Under the pieces are notes generated by a model, which searched no databases, had not been told where the DNA came from, and saw only the letters and a program-made list of their open reading frames with translations. Shown piece by piece: positions 1-13,384 of a stretch of DNA of 64,000 nt. Origin of the DNA: Rhinopomastus cyanomelas (taxonomy: Eukaryota; Chordata; Aves; Bucerotiformes; Rhinopomastidae). A program made the translations under genes and the position numbers. Each line of letters opens with the position of its first letter. Positions within the stretch are counted from its first letter, which is position 1. The DNA is taken from contig VXBP01001156.1 of NCBI GenBank assembly GCA_013400115.1, forward strand, positions 62,001 through 126,000, read 5' to 3'.

Positions 1-910
1 TGAAACATCTTGTTTCCTCTTCTGCAAAAGGTAGAGAAAATACAAATGTAGGGAAAACACCATTATTTTGGAGCCCTTGAACTTGGGCAGCATGGTTAAG
101 TGAATGTTGACTTCTGTGTCTCTTTCTGGGATATTCTGTGAATTTCTGTTGGTTTTTATGTTGTTTGTGTAGATATACTTCAACTTAGTTTGGCTTTATG
201 TAAAAAAATACTAATTTTCAGTGAAGAAATAAACAGTGTAGATGAGTAATACCAGTGTCCTTTAGAAATTTCCACAGTGCAGTGTCTGTCTGGAGCAGAT
301 TTCAAGCTAACCTTCTTCCTTTTTGTACCATGAAAGACTATAGTCAGACCTGGGTTCTCTATGTATCTATGCTGAGTTCAGGTTAAGTCTGTTAATGCTA
401 TGCGTGTGAGGCAAAATAGTTATCTTGGTAATACACAGTGTCAATTTTTAAAAATTCCCAAAACTTTCTGTAACACATACGACGAGGCAGGTTTTCATTA
501 GAATGAAGGATGACTATTTCTAATTTAAAGCTTTTTTATTTCTCTTACCAAAACTCATATTTGTGCTAAAAATGTTTAAACTTTTTAATTTATAAAAGGT
601 ATAATCTGATTTTTAGAAATTTAGAAATGTTTTCATACCTGTGAAGTTATTGATTTTTAAATGCTATATTCTTAAATTAATTTTAAAAAATATCCAAACT
701 ATACAGCACAGTTTGTGCATAAATTAAACCTGAAGCTGACAGTGTAGTCATCAGAATGACAGTCAACAAAAATAATTTCATATTATGAAATGTTAGGCTC
801 TGCTGTTGTTCCACCAAAATCTACCAATACAAATGTTATATAGTGATAGCTCATGCACAGAGGGCCTGGAATAGAAGCTGTTGAAAATAATGTGATTTTG
901 TCTCCTTTAG

Positions 911-3900
911 ATAATTCATCTATCTTCACATTATCTTTAAAACAAAATAATAAAGCATTAGCTGTGGCTTTGAATGTGGAGAAAGAAAATTCTCGGAAGC
1001 TAAAGAATGAGAACATTTTTCTTCAGATTGAAGTAGAAAAGCTTCGGTGGCATAATATCCTACTTCGTCATAAACTAAAATGTTTGGTAAGCTTCAGATA
1101 ATATCATTTAAATGTATATCAGCTAAAGCAAGCTTTTATCTTCTTTGAACCTTAATATTTCTTCTTAAAATGGTTACCTAAAGTAGATAGCTCAGATTTG
1201 TGAAGTTGTATCTGATAGCATAGTATTTATGTTTGATCTTTCAGATGTTTCTGCACTTACTGTTTTGTCCGTATAGTACGTGTCTATCCATAGCCATTGT
1301 AGCGTGAGCTTCACCTTAACGTTTACAGATACTGCGAGTGTATTAAAAATCAGTTTCTGCCTACTTGAGTGTCCAAAAATTACAAAGTAAACTCACCTTT
1401 ATGTCTCATCTTTTCTCAAGCCAGAATCTACTTTGAAATATTTTTTTTACATGCAGAATAAAACCCTGATAGAAATAGAAGCATTTCTGAATAATAATCT
1501 CTTAACTGCAATAGCAATAAGCAGTCTTTCTGAGGTAAGATTTTACTCATTGTCCAAGGTAATATTTTCAAAGTTTCTAAATGGTTGCAATGTTAAAACC
1601 ATACAGGCTTTTAAAATGTTTAACCAAATTCCTTAAAACTTGGGATGAAACCCTAGTCTAGTGAAATAAATTATTTCTGCTCCTTGCACTAAAGGTGTAG
1701 GATTTAGTGTTGTTTACAGAGTATCTAAAAGTTAAGTATCAGTTAGCTCTGAAGTGCTTAAAAGAGAAAAGGCATAGTACTTCAGTATGGTACATTCTTC
1801 ATCAGTGAGTGAGCTAATTGCCTGCCTTGCTTAGTGCTGCCGCAAATAGCTTGCACGCGGAAACTTGACAAGAAAACATAGTCTGCTTTTGTCCTTGTAT
1901 GATTACAAGCTTTTAGTCAAATTTTTTTAAAATGTCATTCTGATTGTCAGTTGCTTTTTGCTTCTATATGTATAATGCACCATTCATTAGTTATAACTAC
2001 ACTTAAAAAGGCTATACATTTCTTTGGGATGCAAGTAGGTTACAGATTTTGATTAATGTTGCTACTATATATGTATTTTTTTAATATTACTGTGTGTGAA
2101 TATTGTGCATCTTCTGTCAGTACTTCTATTATTTGCCCTTTTTTCCTCCTTGTGGGTATTTCCAATATCCACAATCCAATATCCAATAAGAGAATATTAA
2201 ACTCTATTTCTTCCTTTGAAAGGATCTTCAGCATTCTTTTCCTGTGTCAGCTGGTCCAAGTAGCCCTACTGATGACCAGTTCAAGACTACATGTCAATCT
2301 GCTAGGTAGGTGGTTTTATTAAGTAAGCAAGTCAGCAAGTTTCTGTTAATATTTTTATAACCAATCTTTGTTTATTGCCCTGGATATTTTTGAGGTGAAG
2401 AGAAACAATTTCCTGTCCAATTCAGGACTTCTCTATTAGCAACTTGGAGTTTATATATATAGAGAAAAGAGTAGTGCACAAAACTTGTGTTTCAATAACT
2501 TCATTTTTCATGAGCTCTCATGAAAGCAGGATTCTGTATCATAAAATATGCATTTTTCCCCTAAGATAGAACCAGATTTAGTAATTGAGTTCTTGTTTTC
2601 TGATTGTGTACATTACTAAGGGAATGTATTAAGCAATTAAATGTTATGGCGTGAACTGTAGTAAAAATCCTCACAGTAAGATTTCCTCTCTCCAGATCCA
2701 TAGAGTTGCCAGTGAAGCCTTCTTTAACTGCAACAGCTAATGCAAAACAGCAAGACAGTCCTTCTGTGTGTGAAATGCCAAATTCTCATAAGGGAACCAC
2801 TGTTTTAGCAAAAGAAATGCATTCAGATCAAGTAAAATGTGCTTTGTCACTGCCTTCTGGTACAAATAATCAGAAGTTAATTGAAACACACCCAGTGGAA
2901 ACCATTGACAAAAATACATTTTTAAAAGGTATGATGTATTTCTGTGAGGGTGATTGATTTTTCAGTGCTGTCTGAGAATTAGTTTTTAACAATTCATTAC
3001 TTGATGTGGGATACAAAAAGTATAGTGAGATTAGTAAACTGTGATAAACTAATTAAAACCACAATGGTACACCGTTAACATAGGTGTTCTGGCAATCACT
3101 TCTAGAGTAATGTTCATTGAAATAACACAGCTGAAATGTAAAATAATTAAAGATAAATAATAAGTGAATTAGTTATAGAGAAATGTATTTTTATTTAGAT
3201 ACAATTTTAGAAGTCCAGTTTAGTAAAATATGAAATTATTTGTAGTTAGCTAAACTTTTAAGGACCAACCACAGTATTGTGTGCTCAGTAAAAAAAAAAT
3301 CAGTTTGTCATTTTCTACGCTTCTGGTCCAGCCTCCAGCCATCTATGTTTCTGTTAACTTCACTGAATTCTTTCTTTCCCTAAACTACTGAAATTTTTCT
3401 CTTTGCAGAAAATCAATTATGCACAGAACTAACTTACAACACTGCCTTCCCGGCTCATGACAAAAACACACAATCTTTCAGACAGTCTAAAGAGGTTATG
3501 GAACAATATAATGACAGTTCATTGCCATTCAGTGGCAATGTGAATGGAAGAAAGAAACATGCAGTACTTGAGAAACCAAACCCTCAACCTAGTATAAAGG
3601 ATTTTGATAAAAAATGCAGCTCAAATAGCCTGCCTCGTGGTATTGACAGCAGTAGCAACACCAATTATGTGAATTTTCGAGAAAGTTCAAGTGACTCATC
3701 TTGCATTATTCCTTCACTTCTTAAATTTAACAATGACAGAAAGATAAGATATAAGAAGTCAATTTTTACTGACGAGACAAAACCTGAAGAAACTGTTTAT
3801 GATGCAGATATGGAGCTGACTGTCAGTGATGTGGGTGAACTGCTCACAGTTACAGTAAAAAACAAAGACAAATTACACCAAAATAAAGGCAGTAATGCCA

Positions 3901-6900
3901 GTTCTGATAAAATGTTAGCAAATTTCAGAAAGGTAAAATATTCTAAGAAGGATAGAGTGAAAAGTAAGAGCAAGACTGAAATCTGTTCCAATTTGAATGT
4001 GGAAGAAAGGAACACTGGTGCTGACAATAGTGACGTTTCAAAAACTGCTGACTCACAAACTCAACTGTTCCAGAGTCAGACAGAACAGCTACCTACAGGA
4101 AATTCTGTAATGAAACAGAGTTTGTTGAATACCAACAAATGTCACCAAGAACAAAATTGTCCAAGTGAAGCTAAAGTTATTAGGGAGGCAGACCAGGTTA
4201 ACTTAATGAGTCCAAGAAAACAAGAGACAAATAAAGAAATTTCCTTGGAAGCATTTGAAGACAAGGAAAGAAAATCACAAGAAGCAAGCTCAAATGAGAT
4301 CCTGACAGATGTTTATTGTGCTGAAAATTTACCATTCCAAGATAACACTTCTAATATTTTGCCCTTACAGAGGGACTTCATGCATACAAATGAGAAACAC
4401 AGCAAACCAAAAATGAAGAGGGAAAATGCTGGAAACTCTTCTAAAATGAACACAGTGAAAGACTGTAGAGAGGAAAACGGGCAGTATGGACAATATATTT
4501 CAAAAATGTACCAAACAGAGATATACCAACATGACAGCAAGAGAAAACAAGACCAGAAGAGTATTACAAACAGAAATGATGACAAAAAGAGTAGTTGTAG
4601 ACAAAGAAGAGAAACTGAAAGTGGCAGAATTCAAAAAAGGACTCAGAAAGTAGACCAAAAGAGTAGCCATTTTTCACTGGGCAGATTAAAACATGCAGTG
4701 ACAAATGTTAGCCAGAAAGCACATATTATATCAAAAGAAAATCACGTACAGCTCTCACTTTGTGAAAATGACAAAGTAAAAAATAAGGATGGATTACATG
4801 CAGAAGCTGATCATGGAAATAAATTAACTGAAACTCAGCAAGTGCAAGTAGCCTTAGTTATTCAGAATAGTGCAGCTATGAATATACCACAAGCTAAAGA
4901 GCAAGCTGATGCATTTAAAAAAGTAGATTTCTCATCAGTGGCACCTAAGACCCTTCATGTTAATAATTCTCCTGATAATCAGGCAAAGTGCAAACAGAGG
5001 TCTAATTCTCATAAGACTGAGACCAGACCAGAAAAAAACTATTCCAAGCCTCTTGATCAGGGTGAGCAGCTGATCTTGGATGACCAGGAAGTCCCTCATA
5101 AGAAAGATTCCTTTATGAGCAAATTAAAGCCTACTGTTCAAAACTCAGAATTCAAATGTTCTAAGAACATGCCATTAAATGTAGAAAGCTTGTTCCAAGA
5201 AGGTCTTTCCAGTGTGGAGCGCCCAGCTCTTGATAACCACAATGTTTCCATTGATTTCTCTACACTGAAAAACTCTGAAGTCGATGGGGGAAAGGATCAC
5301 AACAAAGTGCAGGGTGCAGGAAAAGCAGAACAAAACCTCAGTAGTATTTCTCAGGAGATTTACCAAAAGGCTCCGACACCTTGTCATGGTAAGTGTATGG
5401 GTAAGGGGAAAAAAATGACATTTTCAATTAGGTAATACTGATAAGATATCTTCTCTTAATACTATCCTACTTGTAATGCATGCTTTGAGTAGATAACATA
5501 GGAGTGGAAAAAGGCAACTGAAAATCAATAACATTATTCATATTCTATGTCATCTATCAGTCACAATATCCTTTTTAAATTGTAACTACTATCCCTGTTA
5601 ATTTTCAGTATATTCCAAGATGACATTTAATTGGGCAGCTATAAGTAGTCTACATTCTTAAGGAGCAATTATAGCTGGAGTAATTCTACAGGAATTCTGT
5701 GATCTAAAAAATGTCCGTTGAACACGATTTCTATGCAAGGTTTTGCATCTGAGTTGGGGTAATTCCAAGCGCAAATATATACTGAGTGGTCAATAGAGTG
5801 AGAGTAGTCCCAAGGAGAAAGACTCGGGAGTGTTGGTAGATGAGAAGTTCAACATAAGCCAGCAATGCATGAGTGCAGTCCAGGGACAGCCAAACATATT
5901 CTGAGCTGTATCAAAAGAAGTGTGACTGACAGGTCAAGGGAGGTGATTATTCTGCTCTGCTTGGTTCTTGTGAGGCCTCACCTTGAGTACTGTGTTCAGT
6001 TCTGAAGTCCCCAATACAAGAAGGGCATGGAACTGTTGTAGTGAGTCCAGAGGAGGTCACAAGGATGATCAGAGGGCTGGAGCACCTCTCTTATGAAAAC
6101 AAGGCTTCTGAGGGAATTTGGGCTGTTCAGCCTGGAAAAAAGAAAGCTCCCAGAGGACCTTATAGCAGCTTTACAGTACCTGAAGGGGGTTTACAGGAAA
6201 GCTGGAGAGGGACTTTTTATGAGGGATTCTAGTGATAGAACAAATTCCTCACTGAGGATGGTGAGATACTGTAACAGGTAGCTCAGAGAAGTTGTGGATG
6301 CCGCCTCCTTGGAAGTGTTCAACAGGTTTGGTGAAGCTCTGGCCAACCTGGTCTAGTGAAAGGTGCCCTTGCTCATGGCAGGGAGGTTGGAACTAGATGA
6401 TCTCTGAGATCCCTTCCAAGCTAAATCATTCTAAGATTCTGTAGAATCTACACATGAGCAAACTTTCCTGTGACAACCTCTTTTGTACGATACATTAAGA
6501 AAATAAACTTTAGTGGTCTGAAAGACAAATTTAGATTCCTCTATCACACAATGAAATTATAGGGACTAAAAGAGCTCATTACATCTATGCTAGAGCTTAA
6601 ATATGCTTTAAAATGTAACTTTGAAGTTTCATAGCATAAGAGGTCTACTTTATAAACATATTTATTCTCAGGAAGTTCTTGCCTCTGAGAATGTCCTAAC
6701 ATCCAGGCAGTTTCCTAGCTCAAATTAATAGTTTGAATCTCAAACTATCAATGCACAATGGCCAAAAAATCTCTGTTTTACATAACCATATGTCATGGAT
6801 CCTTCTTGGTTCCTCATATGTCCATCCTTGTGGATCATAGTAGTTTGGTAGTATGCAGTTTTTAAAGATGCTCATTTTATGCACATATGCCTAAAGAGCA

Positions 6901-8974
6901 TGCATACGGTTGCAAAATCCAGTTGCAGAGAACTCCTTTATAGGTTAAATCTTCAGATTATACCTATATGCCCTCCATGGAGAGCATTCAAGTCCATGAG
7001 CTCTGTGCTGTTTTACTTTTTTCAATGCAGTCTTAAGCAGCTACCTGCAAATTACAATGCTTAAGTGTCCCAAAAGCCATGATAGGCCTCAAAAAGCTCC
7101 AAATCTGGGTGGGCTGAAAGCTGCTGTAGTGGCATTTTCATTGATGATCTAATCCTGTATTTTGCTGAGCACCTTTAGAGTAGGAGCAGTAACCAAAATA
7201 CATGAATTAAGAAATGCTAATTAAAAATAATTATTAATTGAAAGTTTACTTAATTATTCAGAAAATAATTAAAATTATGTATGTAAACTGCTGTGTTCAC
7301 AGAGAGAAAGGCTTTGCAAGAGCTGACAAATATTGATGCACAGTCACAACAGTCTGTTTGTAAATCCTCCAATACTATAGAGGAAAACTCAGCACCAATG
7401 TCTAGACGAGGAAGACCCACTATATGTTACAAAGAACCCAATGTGAAAAGGTGGGTGTGTATAAATTAGAGATTTTATTTGGGTTTTGGAGTACATTACT
7501 ATTGTCAGTAACGATTTGTTATTAAAATCTCTGAATAAACAGTTGAATAGTCTCTTTCAGAAACACCTTTTGCAAAATGTTGATATAAAACATTTCCTGG
7601 TAGTTTAGCAGGGTTGCCAAATGCCATAGTAAGACACCAACAGTATTCAAGTTTCAGAATTTAAATACAGCATATAACATTTTATACTAACTGTGAACAA
7701 TTGTGAATTTTTAATGTATATCATGATATAAACCACTTTAGAGCTTTTTATGTATGGAATGCAACCTTATACCACAATAATGTCCTTGTAATATTGCCAA
7801 GTGGCAGGATGGATAATTTGTGCACTATTGTAGAGTTCAAGATGTTTTGCTTTAACTAGCTGTAGCTAATATAAGAAATCATGTGTGTTTAGGAAATGTT
7901 AGCTTGATAATTAGTTGTTTACTCCTCAGTGTTCTTAGAAAATTTTGTAGCACAAGATTTCTGAGACTGTTAAAAGACATAAATTGTTTAGTAACTATTA
8001 AAATTTTAAAAGTACTGTAGAGCCAAATTTCCATTAAGAAAACTAAAATATTTGCACTTACATGACTAATCTAAATCCCTGTCGACCATGAAGTTGATTA
8101 CTTCTGAAGATATTCTGAGATAGTTTTCCACAAAGTTGTTTGGGGTTTTTTGGTTGGTTTGCTGAGTTTTTTTAACAGTATTAACTTCAGTAAAAATAAT
8201 GGTGTGTTGTGTGTGCAGGAGTAGAATCCATATTCATGAGGTAAAATTCAATATTGAGATTTCCCTGTAATAGTGTTGACTGTAAAAGGATTGTAGTAAT
8301 TCATCTTATAACAAAGGTGTTTACCTCAGTAAGCAGAGAATTGAAGCAATGAGCTGGGAGACAAATAGGAGCTAAAAGTAATATAGGAAGTGTCTTTTCA
8401 CTTTAGCACTGGCTTTGCTGTAATATTTATCCCAGATAGTTTGTAAAAGAAATGTGGTGGGATTACAGCTAAATATTTCTATTGCCAATTTAATCAAATG
8501 TTCAAATGCTGTAATATTATTATAGACACAACTTCCTTGTTTTACCCCACAATGATAACTATCTGTGTTTTGGGAGAGAGATTTTAGATTGCTGTCTCCT
8601 ATTTATATTTTTTTCCATGCATTTTGTCCTGAATGGCTGCTGTTAAGCTTTTGGTTTAAATAATTTTGGAATATTGTCTTATAGGAATAAGTTGTAATTG
8701 CTATTTCAGACATACTTATTTTTCCATACATTTAATATATTTAGTCTATCAAGCTTTCATTTAGAGTATTTACTATTTGGAATTGTTGTTACAATGACAT
8801 AATTATTATTGTTTCATAGGTGCTTGGTGATACTCATATATGATGTCTTTTATTTCTTTTGTTTCTAGCAAATTAAGACGCGGGGATCCATTTACAGATA
8901 CAAGATTTCTGAGTTCCCCAATCTGCAAAGTGAAAAGCAGAACAAGTTTTAAAAATAAATCAAAACTTATTTGA
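911..8974 (+). CDS. SGO2: Shugoshin 2, 5'-partial (7 exons visible)
   Basis: Protects centromeric cohesin in meiosis and mitosis by recruiting PP2A-B56 (family knowledge). Exons read from splice sites and phase: 911-1086, 1457-1534, 2223-2305, 2696-2928, 3409-5388, 7303-7450, 8869-8974; all join in one frame, giving 933 visible residues. The first two exons carry the shugoshin N-terminal coiled coil (NNKALAVALNVEKENSRKL, then LIEIEAFLNNNLLTAI). The 1980-bp exon is low-complexity, Lys/Ser/Asn-rich and fast evolving, but keeps the SGO2-specific patch TVYDADMELTVSDVGEL (about 3791-3841). The last two exons carry the basic shugoshin C-terminal box (SRRGRPTICYKEPNVK), expected to bind phosphorylated H2A. 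The first exon begins with two bases of a split codon after a good acceptor, so the true start lies upstream of the window; the ATG at 853 is intronic. A CR1 sits in the intron after the large exon. Confidence 0.93.
5795..6442 (+). mobile_element. CR1 retrotransposon fragment in SGO2 intron
   Basis: This is the 3' part of a CR1 element. It has remnants of the reverse-transcriptase C-terminal region (the DNA equivalents of 'LEYCVQFWxP', 'ATRMIRGLEHLSYE' and 'LGLFSLEKRKLP') followed by a decayed 3' end ('ggttggaactagatgatctc ... attctaagattctg'). Several stops and frameshifts are present, so it is dead. It lies in the intron between the large SGO2 exon and the exon at 7303. Confidence 0.9.
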
Positions 8975-9015
8975 AGAGGACAAGAGAATAGCCTACTAAA
9001 ATGGGTACAATTTTA

Positions 9016-9021
9016 AATAAA
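9016..9021 (+). terminator. SGO2: SGO2 poly(A) signal
   Basis: AATAAA lies 42 bases after the SGO2 stop codon, implying a very short 3' UTR. A second copy occurs near 9292. A (TTG)n run at 9046-9065 follows directly. Confidence 0.6.
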
Positions 9022-9045
9022 TATCTGTTTAGCATTATAGACTGC

Positions 9046-9065
9046 TTGTTGTTGTTGTTGTTGTT
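9046..9065 (+). repeat. (TTG)n microsatellite
   Basis: Six to seven TTG units just downstream of the SGO2 poly(A) signal. Confidence 0.85.
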
Positions 9066-9635
9066 TGACTAGTAAAAGTCTTCCAAAGTGGCATTTCCTG
9101 AAAAGGAGCCCCTATGTAAGGGATTCAGAATAGTTTCTTGAGGAAAGCAAATACAGTTTATGTTCCACTTTTCTGTTTTACATTTCTAGCCACCCTTTTT
9201 TAACTGTTCAAAGCATTTGCATAATTTCTTAATTATAGAAATTAAGAAATTTGTAGAGATTAAGAAAATTGTATGTTTTAATAAGAATTAAAAATAAATT
9301 TCCTTTGGAAATGTTACTGTGAGTTTATAATTTTTACCATGAGAACAACTATTTCTTAGTGGTGGCTGAAGCAGACACAAGCATCCCAAATTTTCATAAA
9401 TTTATTGACACTGATGGAGACAGTATCTGTTCCTCCCTTACTCCCCTCCTTTTTTTAATAGTTGACTTTTGAATTTGACAAAATCATAGTTAAATCTGAA
9501 ATCTCATTATGAGCAACAGTAGAGAGGTCTAGCATTCAGAGTGTGTGCCAGAGGCAGTGAGAAAGAAAACAGAAATTCAACAGTAATTGAACTAGATGTT
9601 AGTACCTAGATGTTAGATGTTAGGATTACTGGGTT

Positions 9636-9708
9636 CATTTGGATTTAGGTTGGACTGGATGATCTTTAAGGTCTTTTCCAACCTTATTATTACTGTGATA
9701 CTGTGATA
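9636..9708 (+). mobile_element. CR1 3' tail
   Basis: The sequence 'ggttggactggatgatcttt' followed by a 'gtcttttccaacctta' core and a repeated 'actgtgat' end is the diagnostic CR1 3' terminus. Only about 70 bases remain. Confidence 0.75.
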
Positions 9709-10499
9709 TGTAAATAGGATCTAAATAAAGCAACACCTTGAGTTTCCAGTTGAGAGAGTGCTAGTGAGACACTAGTACAACCACATCATACCATTCCATT
9801 ACCAGGTTTTTGTACTACTTGCCCTCTAGGTTCTCATGAATCATGTCTGCATTCCATAATGCACAGCCAGCTGACAAGTTTTCTGGCATTATTGGAATTG
9901 TAGATGCTGCTAGCTGCAGGCTGCAGCTGAAAGCCCCCACATCTTTAACAGATTACACTGGATAAGCTTCAGGTTCTTTTTGCAACCAAGATAGCCAGAG
10001 CTTATATTTTATAAGATACAAATAAGCTAACTTATTTTGGTAGAAGGTGGTTCTTCATGCAATATAAGTTATGCTGAGGGATTCCTTATTATAGTATTAG
10101 ATGTCATTCGTTTACATCGGACAAATTAATGAAAGAAAAATTTGTGAGGAATTACTAGAATTACCATTTCTGGTACAGGATTTCCCTGAACTGCAGCTTG
10201 TTGGAAGGGTATTCTGGAGTATACTATGCATTTAACACATGTTTATACTTCTTCTAAAGAAATTTGGTATCAAAACTTTCAGTCAACCATTCTGTGGTCA
10301 GCTAGATCTTCAATCTCATACAGAACATGTTTTTAAAAGGGTAACTCTTAAATTTATAATATATTCTTAAAAATACCAAACCAAACTGCTCTTTGTACTT
10401 ACTGTAGTTTCTGTTGTCATCTGTGAAGCTGATGGTGAAAGTACTCCAGTGCTGTTTAAACAGTGGTGTTTCAAATCTTAGCTAATGATCTCTATGTCA

Positions 10500-10645
10500 A
10501 GACACAGTGCAGCCTACACAGATTTGCAGTTGATACAAACCAAGGAGAGTGGCAGAAGCACGGGATGTTTATGCTGCCATTCAGAAGGACCTGAACAGTC
10601 TGGAGAAAAGGGCCGAGAGGAATCTCATTAAGTTCAACCTACATC
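10500..10645 (+). mobile_element. CR1 reverse-transcriptase fragment
   Basis: The translated remnant matches the CR1 RT region FAD(D)T-K, AAIQxDLNSLEK and NLIKFN, with stops and substitutions. This is an old internal fragment without a 3' end. Confidence 0.7.
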
Positions 10646-11904
10646 CTTCTCCTGTGAGTTGCTAGAATTTCAGATATGTCTTTTGCCAGAAGAAGAGTGC
10701 ATATATACAAAAATGCACTCCTGCATGTAACTTTCAGGTATTTCCATTCCTCTTGTAAGCCTTGAACTATAACCATAAACACTAAGAAGCACTAAAGCAT
10801 TAATTACAAATATTTAAGTTATGCCACATCTGTTTTTTGCTGTGTGTTTTTTATGATGATCTGTACCCTCAAGGCATTTTCCTCAAGACCCTGTAGAAAA
10901 TTCTATGTATGAATTTGGAGTAAAATGCTACTGGTGAAGTACTTTACATTGGGAACCTTTACCCACTAAAGACAGCTTGTTTGATTGTTGTCATTGGTTA
11001 CAAAGACCATGCAAAGAAAGTAAATGGACAGCAATAGGGACAGCCAGATGTTTTCATATAGAACCTCACAGGGGGAACAAAAGTATTGCATCAGTGTGAA
11101 AACTATTCCAGTACAAAATTCTTCCAGCACCTTGTCACTCAGGCAATGCAAGCTATATGTAAAACAGAGCTGCTGAAATTACAAATATTCAGCAAACATT
11201 TTCTTTCTGAAGCATGCTGTGTCACATTAGCAAGACCGTTATGAAGAGGTGCAGGATAGTTTCTATCATGATTCAATGTTGGTTAAGAAAGATTTACACA
11301 TAGAATACTTGTATACTTTTTAAAAAACTATTTTTGCTAAGTTTATAATTAATTTGAAGATTTTTATGAGTGATCAGTGTTTCACAAGCAGTGAGAATGC
11401 AGACTTAAAGGCCAAGGAGGTTATTTTTTATTGTTCTCATCTCATACTCTATGAAAGTGAGAATTTGATGTTTCCAAGGTTTCATTATAGTTTCAGTGTA
11501 GTTGCTAGGAATGTTTCCATTATTTTCAGTAGGCATTGAAACATTCAGGCTATTACTGCTTTGGAAGTTGGTAAGAAAGTTCTGCGATCCCTCCATCATT
11601 TCTCCCACTTATTCCAGTTGACTATCATCTTCTACTTCTTTGGACCTCTTACTGTCTTTNACTTGTGCCCCTTCTGGACGCAGAAATTTGGACTGCCTGA
11701 ATACTTCCAGGAAAAATGTCTTATTGTCACACAGTCTTCAGCAACAAAGCTCATTTCTGGCATCTTCTCAATAAGTAATTAGCAATTTACACTAAACAGT
11801 CCCGAGCTGTTGTGGCAGTTACTCACTAAACAAGGTCCTAACTACTGTAACCAAAGGTGTGGCTTTAAAGGGAATAGGGTGAAGGAAACGGTGTCATTGC
11901 TACT

Positions 11905-12150
11905 GTGTTCTTGGATATCCCTCTAGTGGACGTGAGGAAAAGTACGGGGCAAGCAGAGGAAGACCCAGCTGCAGGCTGGGTTGTGATGGAGATCAATGAG
12001 GGAGTGACCACCGGAATCTCTGCCAGCCTTGACATCAGAGGATCAATCCCCACAGCAGCTGTCCACTTCACGAGGGCATACGAAATAGATGAGGTGGCGC
12101 TCATGGTGGAGCACTACTCCTGCCCATGGGACACTGGCCTGCCTTGGTAG
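11905..12150 (+). other. Unidentified 81-codon ORF
   Basis: An open frame starts at an ATG at 11905, reads VDVRKSTGQAEEDPAAGW in its first half and ends at TAG. The frame is open for about 20 codons upstream of the ATG as well. Base composition is clearly richer in GC than the surrounding AT-rich DNA. The antisense strand is also open (11865-12104), so the absence of stops may simply reflect composition. I do not recognise the family. It may be a remnant of a degraded gene or repeat, or a chance ORF. Confidence 0.25.
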
Positions 12151-13384
12151 CTGAGTGAAGAGCTGCTGTAGCATGTATGGGTCATCTATATACATATTTG
12201 AATATTTAATTGTGGCTACACGAAAAAAGCAGAAGAATAATTTTGGTATGTTTCTCAGTCCTGCAGAGATTGTGGGGCTGCATAAATGCATATACTGCAT
12301 ATGCATGTATCAACCATGAAAACTGAGTCCAGGTCATCTGATACAAAAGGTCAAAAAAGGCATAAAGAATGATTTCATTTCACCAAAACCTTCAAAATAA
12401 AACTCAAGTATTGCACTTATTTTAAAAAAATCTGCATCTAAATCTCAGAGAACAGATTTATTGGTAATCTTGTGTCTGTCAACTGAGACTCCAACTGACA
12501 TCAGCAAGATGATATCTGATTGCAAACATCACAAGCTGACACCACAGAGGTCAGACAACAATTTCTCAATGTAGAGTTAATAACAAATAAAAAGATGTCC
12601 TTGAGGCACCATATTTCACAATGCCTCTTGGGCTTTGAAAGCAGTAGGAGAGTCAGGTCCCTTACCTTCTTTTTCTTGATGGTGTTGGTGATAGCCTGGT
12701 ATATGAAGAGTTCAGTTACATTAGAGTAGATACCAATGCCACACTTCACAAACTGCTGCTTTCTAGCTGGCAGTTTTCACAGTAAAGAAATTTTAGGTAA
12801 ATAAACAGAGTTGTGGTCCTCAGAATAAATTTGATAACTGACTTCACCAAGAAGAGCTTTTATTGCTTTGAAAACAGTAGACAAATTTGAGTTTGTGAGT
12901 TGGTCAATTACACTCAACTGCCTTTCTCTCTAGAATGCTTATCAAATCCTTTGGAGGCATCTGGATGCTATATGAAGATAAAATCCTAGTAGCAAGTGGT
13001 AAATCTCTCTCTTTGTTTCTTGCTATTGAATTCCAATAACCCCGTGAGTGCAGAGTGAAAGCTGCATTGTTCTAGAGGAAGGAAGGGGCCTATCTGCATG
13101 AAGGAAGCTGGATGTGAGGAAAATGATAAACAGTGTAAAGGCAAGGGATGCAACATAACATCCTGGTAAATCTGGCCAACTTTAGAGATTTTGTGATGCT
13201 CCCCTTCCTAAAGATAGCTCAGGGCACAAGGGAATGCAAAGCCTTTACCTAGAGCTTTTTTTCTGGAAAAAAAAAACCTTTAAGGGTTCACTTCTTTATA
13301 AATATGAAGTAAAGAATGTTTAATTTTCTGTCTTGGATAGTAAGTATAACTTTTGCAGATCTGTGGATAAGCAAAGCATCCTTC

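Larger units (their letters stand above)
9070..13380. other. Intergenic, SGO2 to CR1 at 13.4 kb
   Basis: No conserved gene was recognised here. The stretch is AT-rich and holds a short CR1 3' tail at 9636-9708 (+) and a CR1 reverse-transcriptase scrap at 10500-10645 (+). An unidentified 81-codon ORF lies at 11905-12150 in a locally GC-richer patch. Base 11660 is N. ORFs elsewhere in the stretch are short and without recognisable domains. Confidence 0.6.

Noticed and set aside
853..910. ATG at 853 as the SGO2 start
   Set aside because: The residues before the acceptor at 910 do not resemble SGO2, while the exon from 911 matches exactly at a split codon, so this ATG is intronic.
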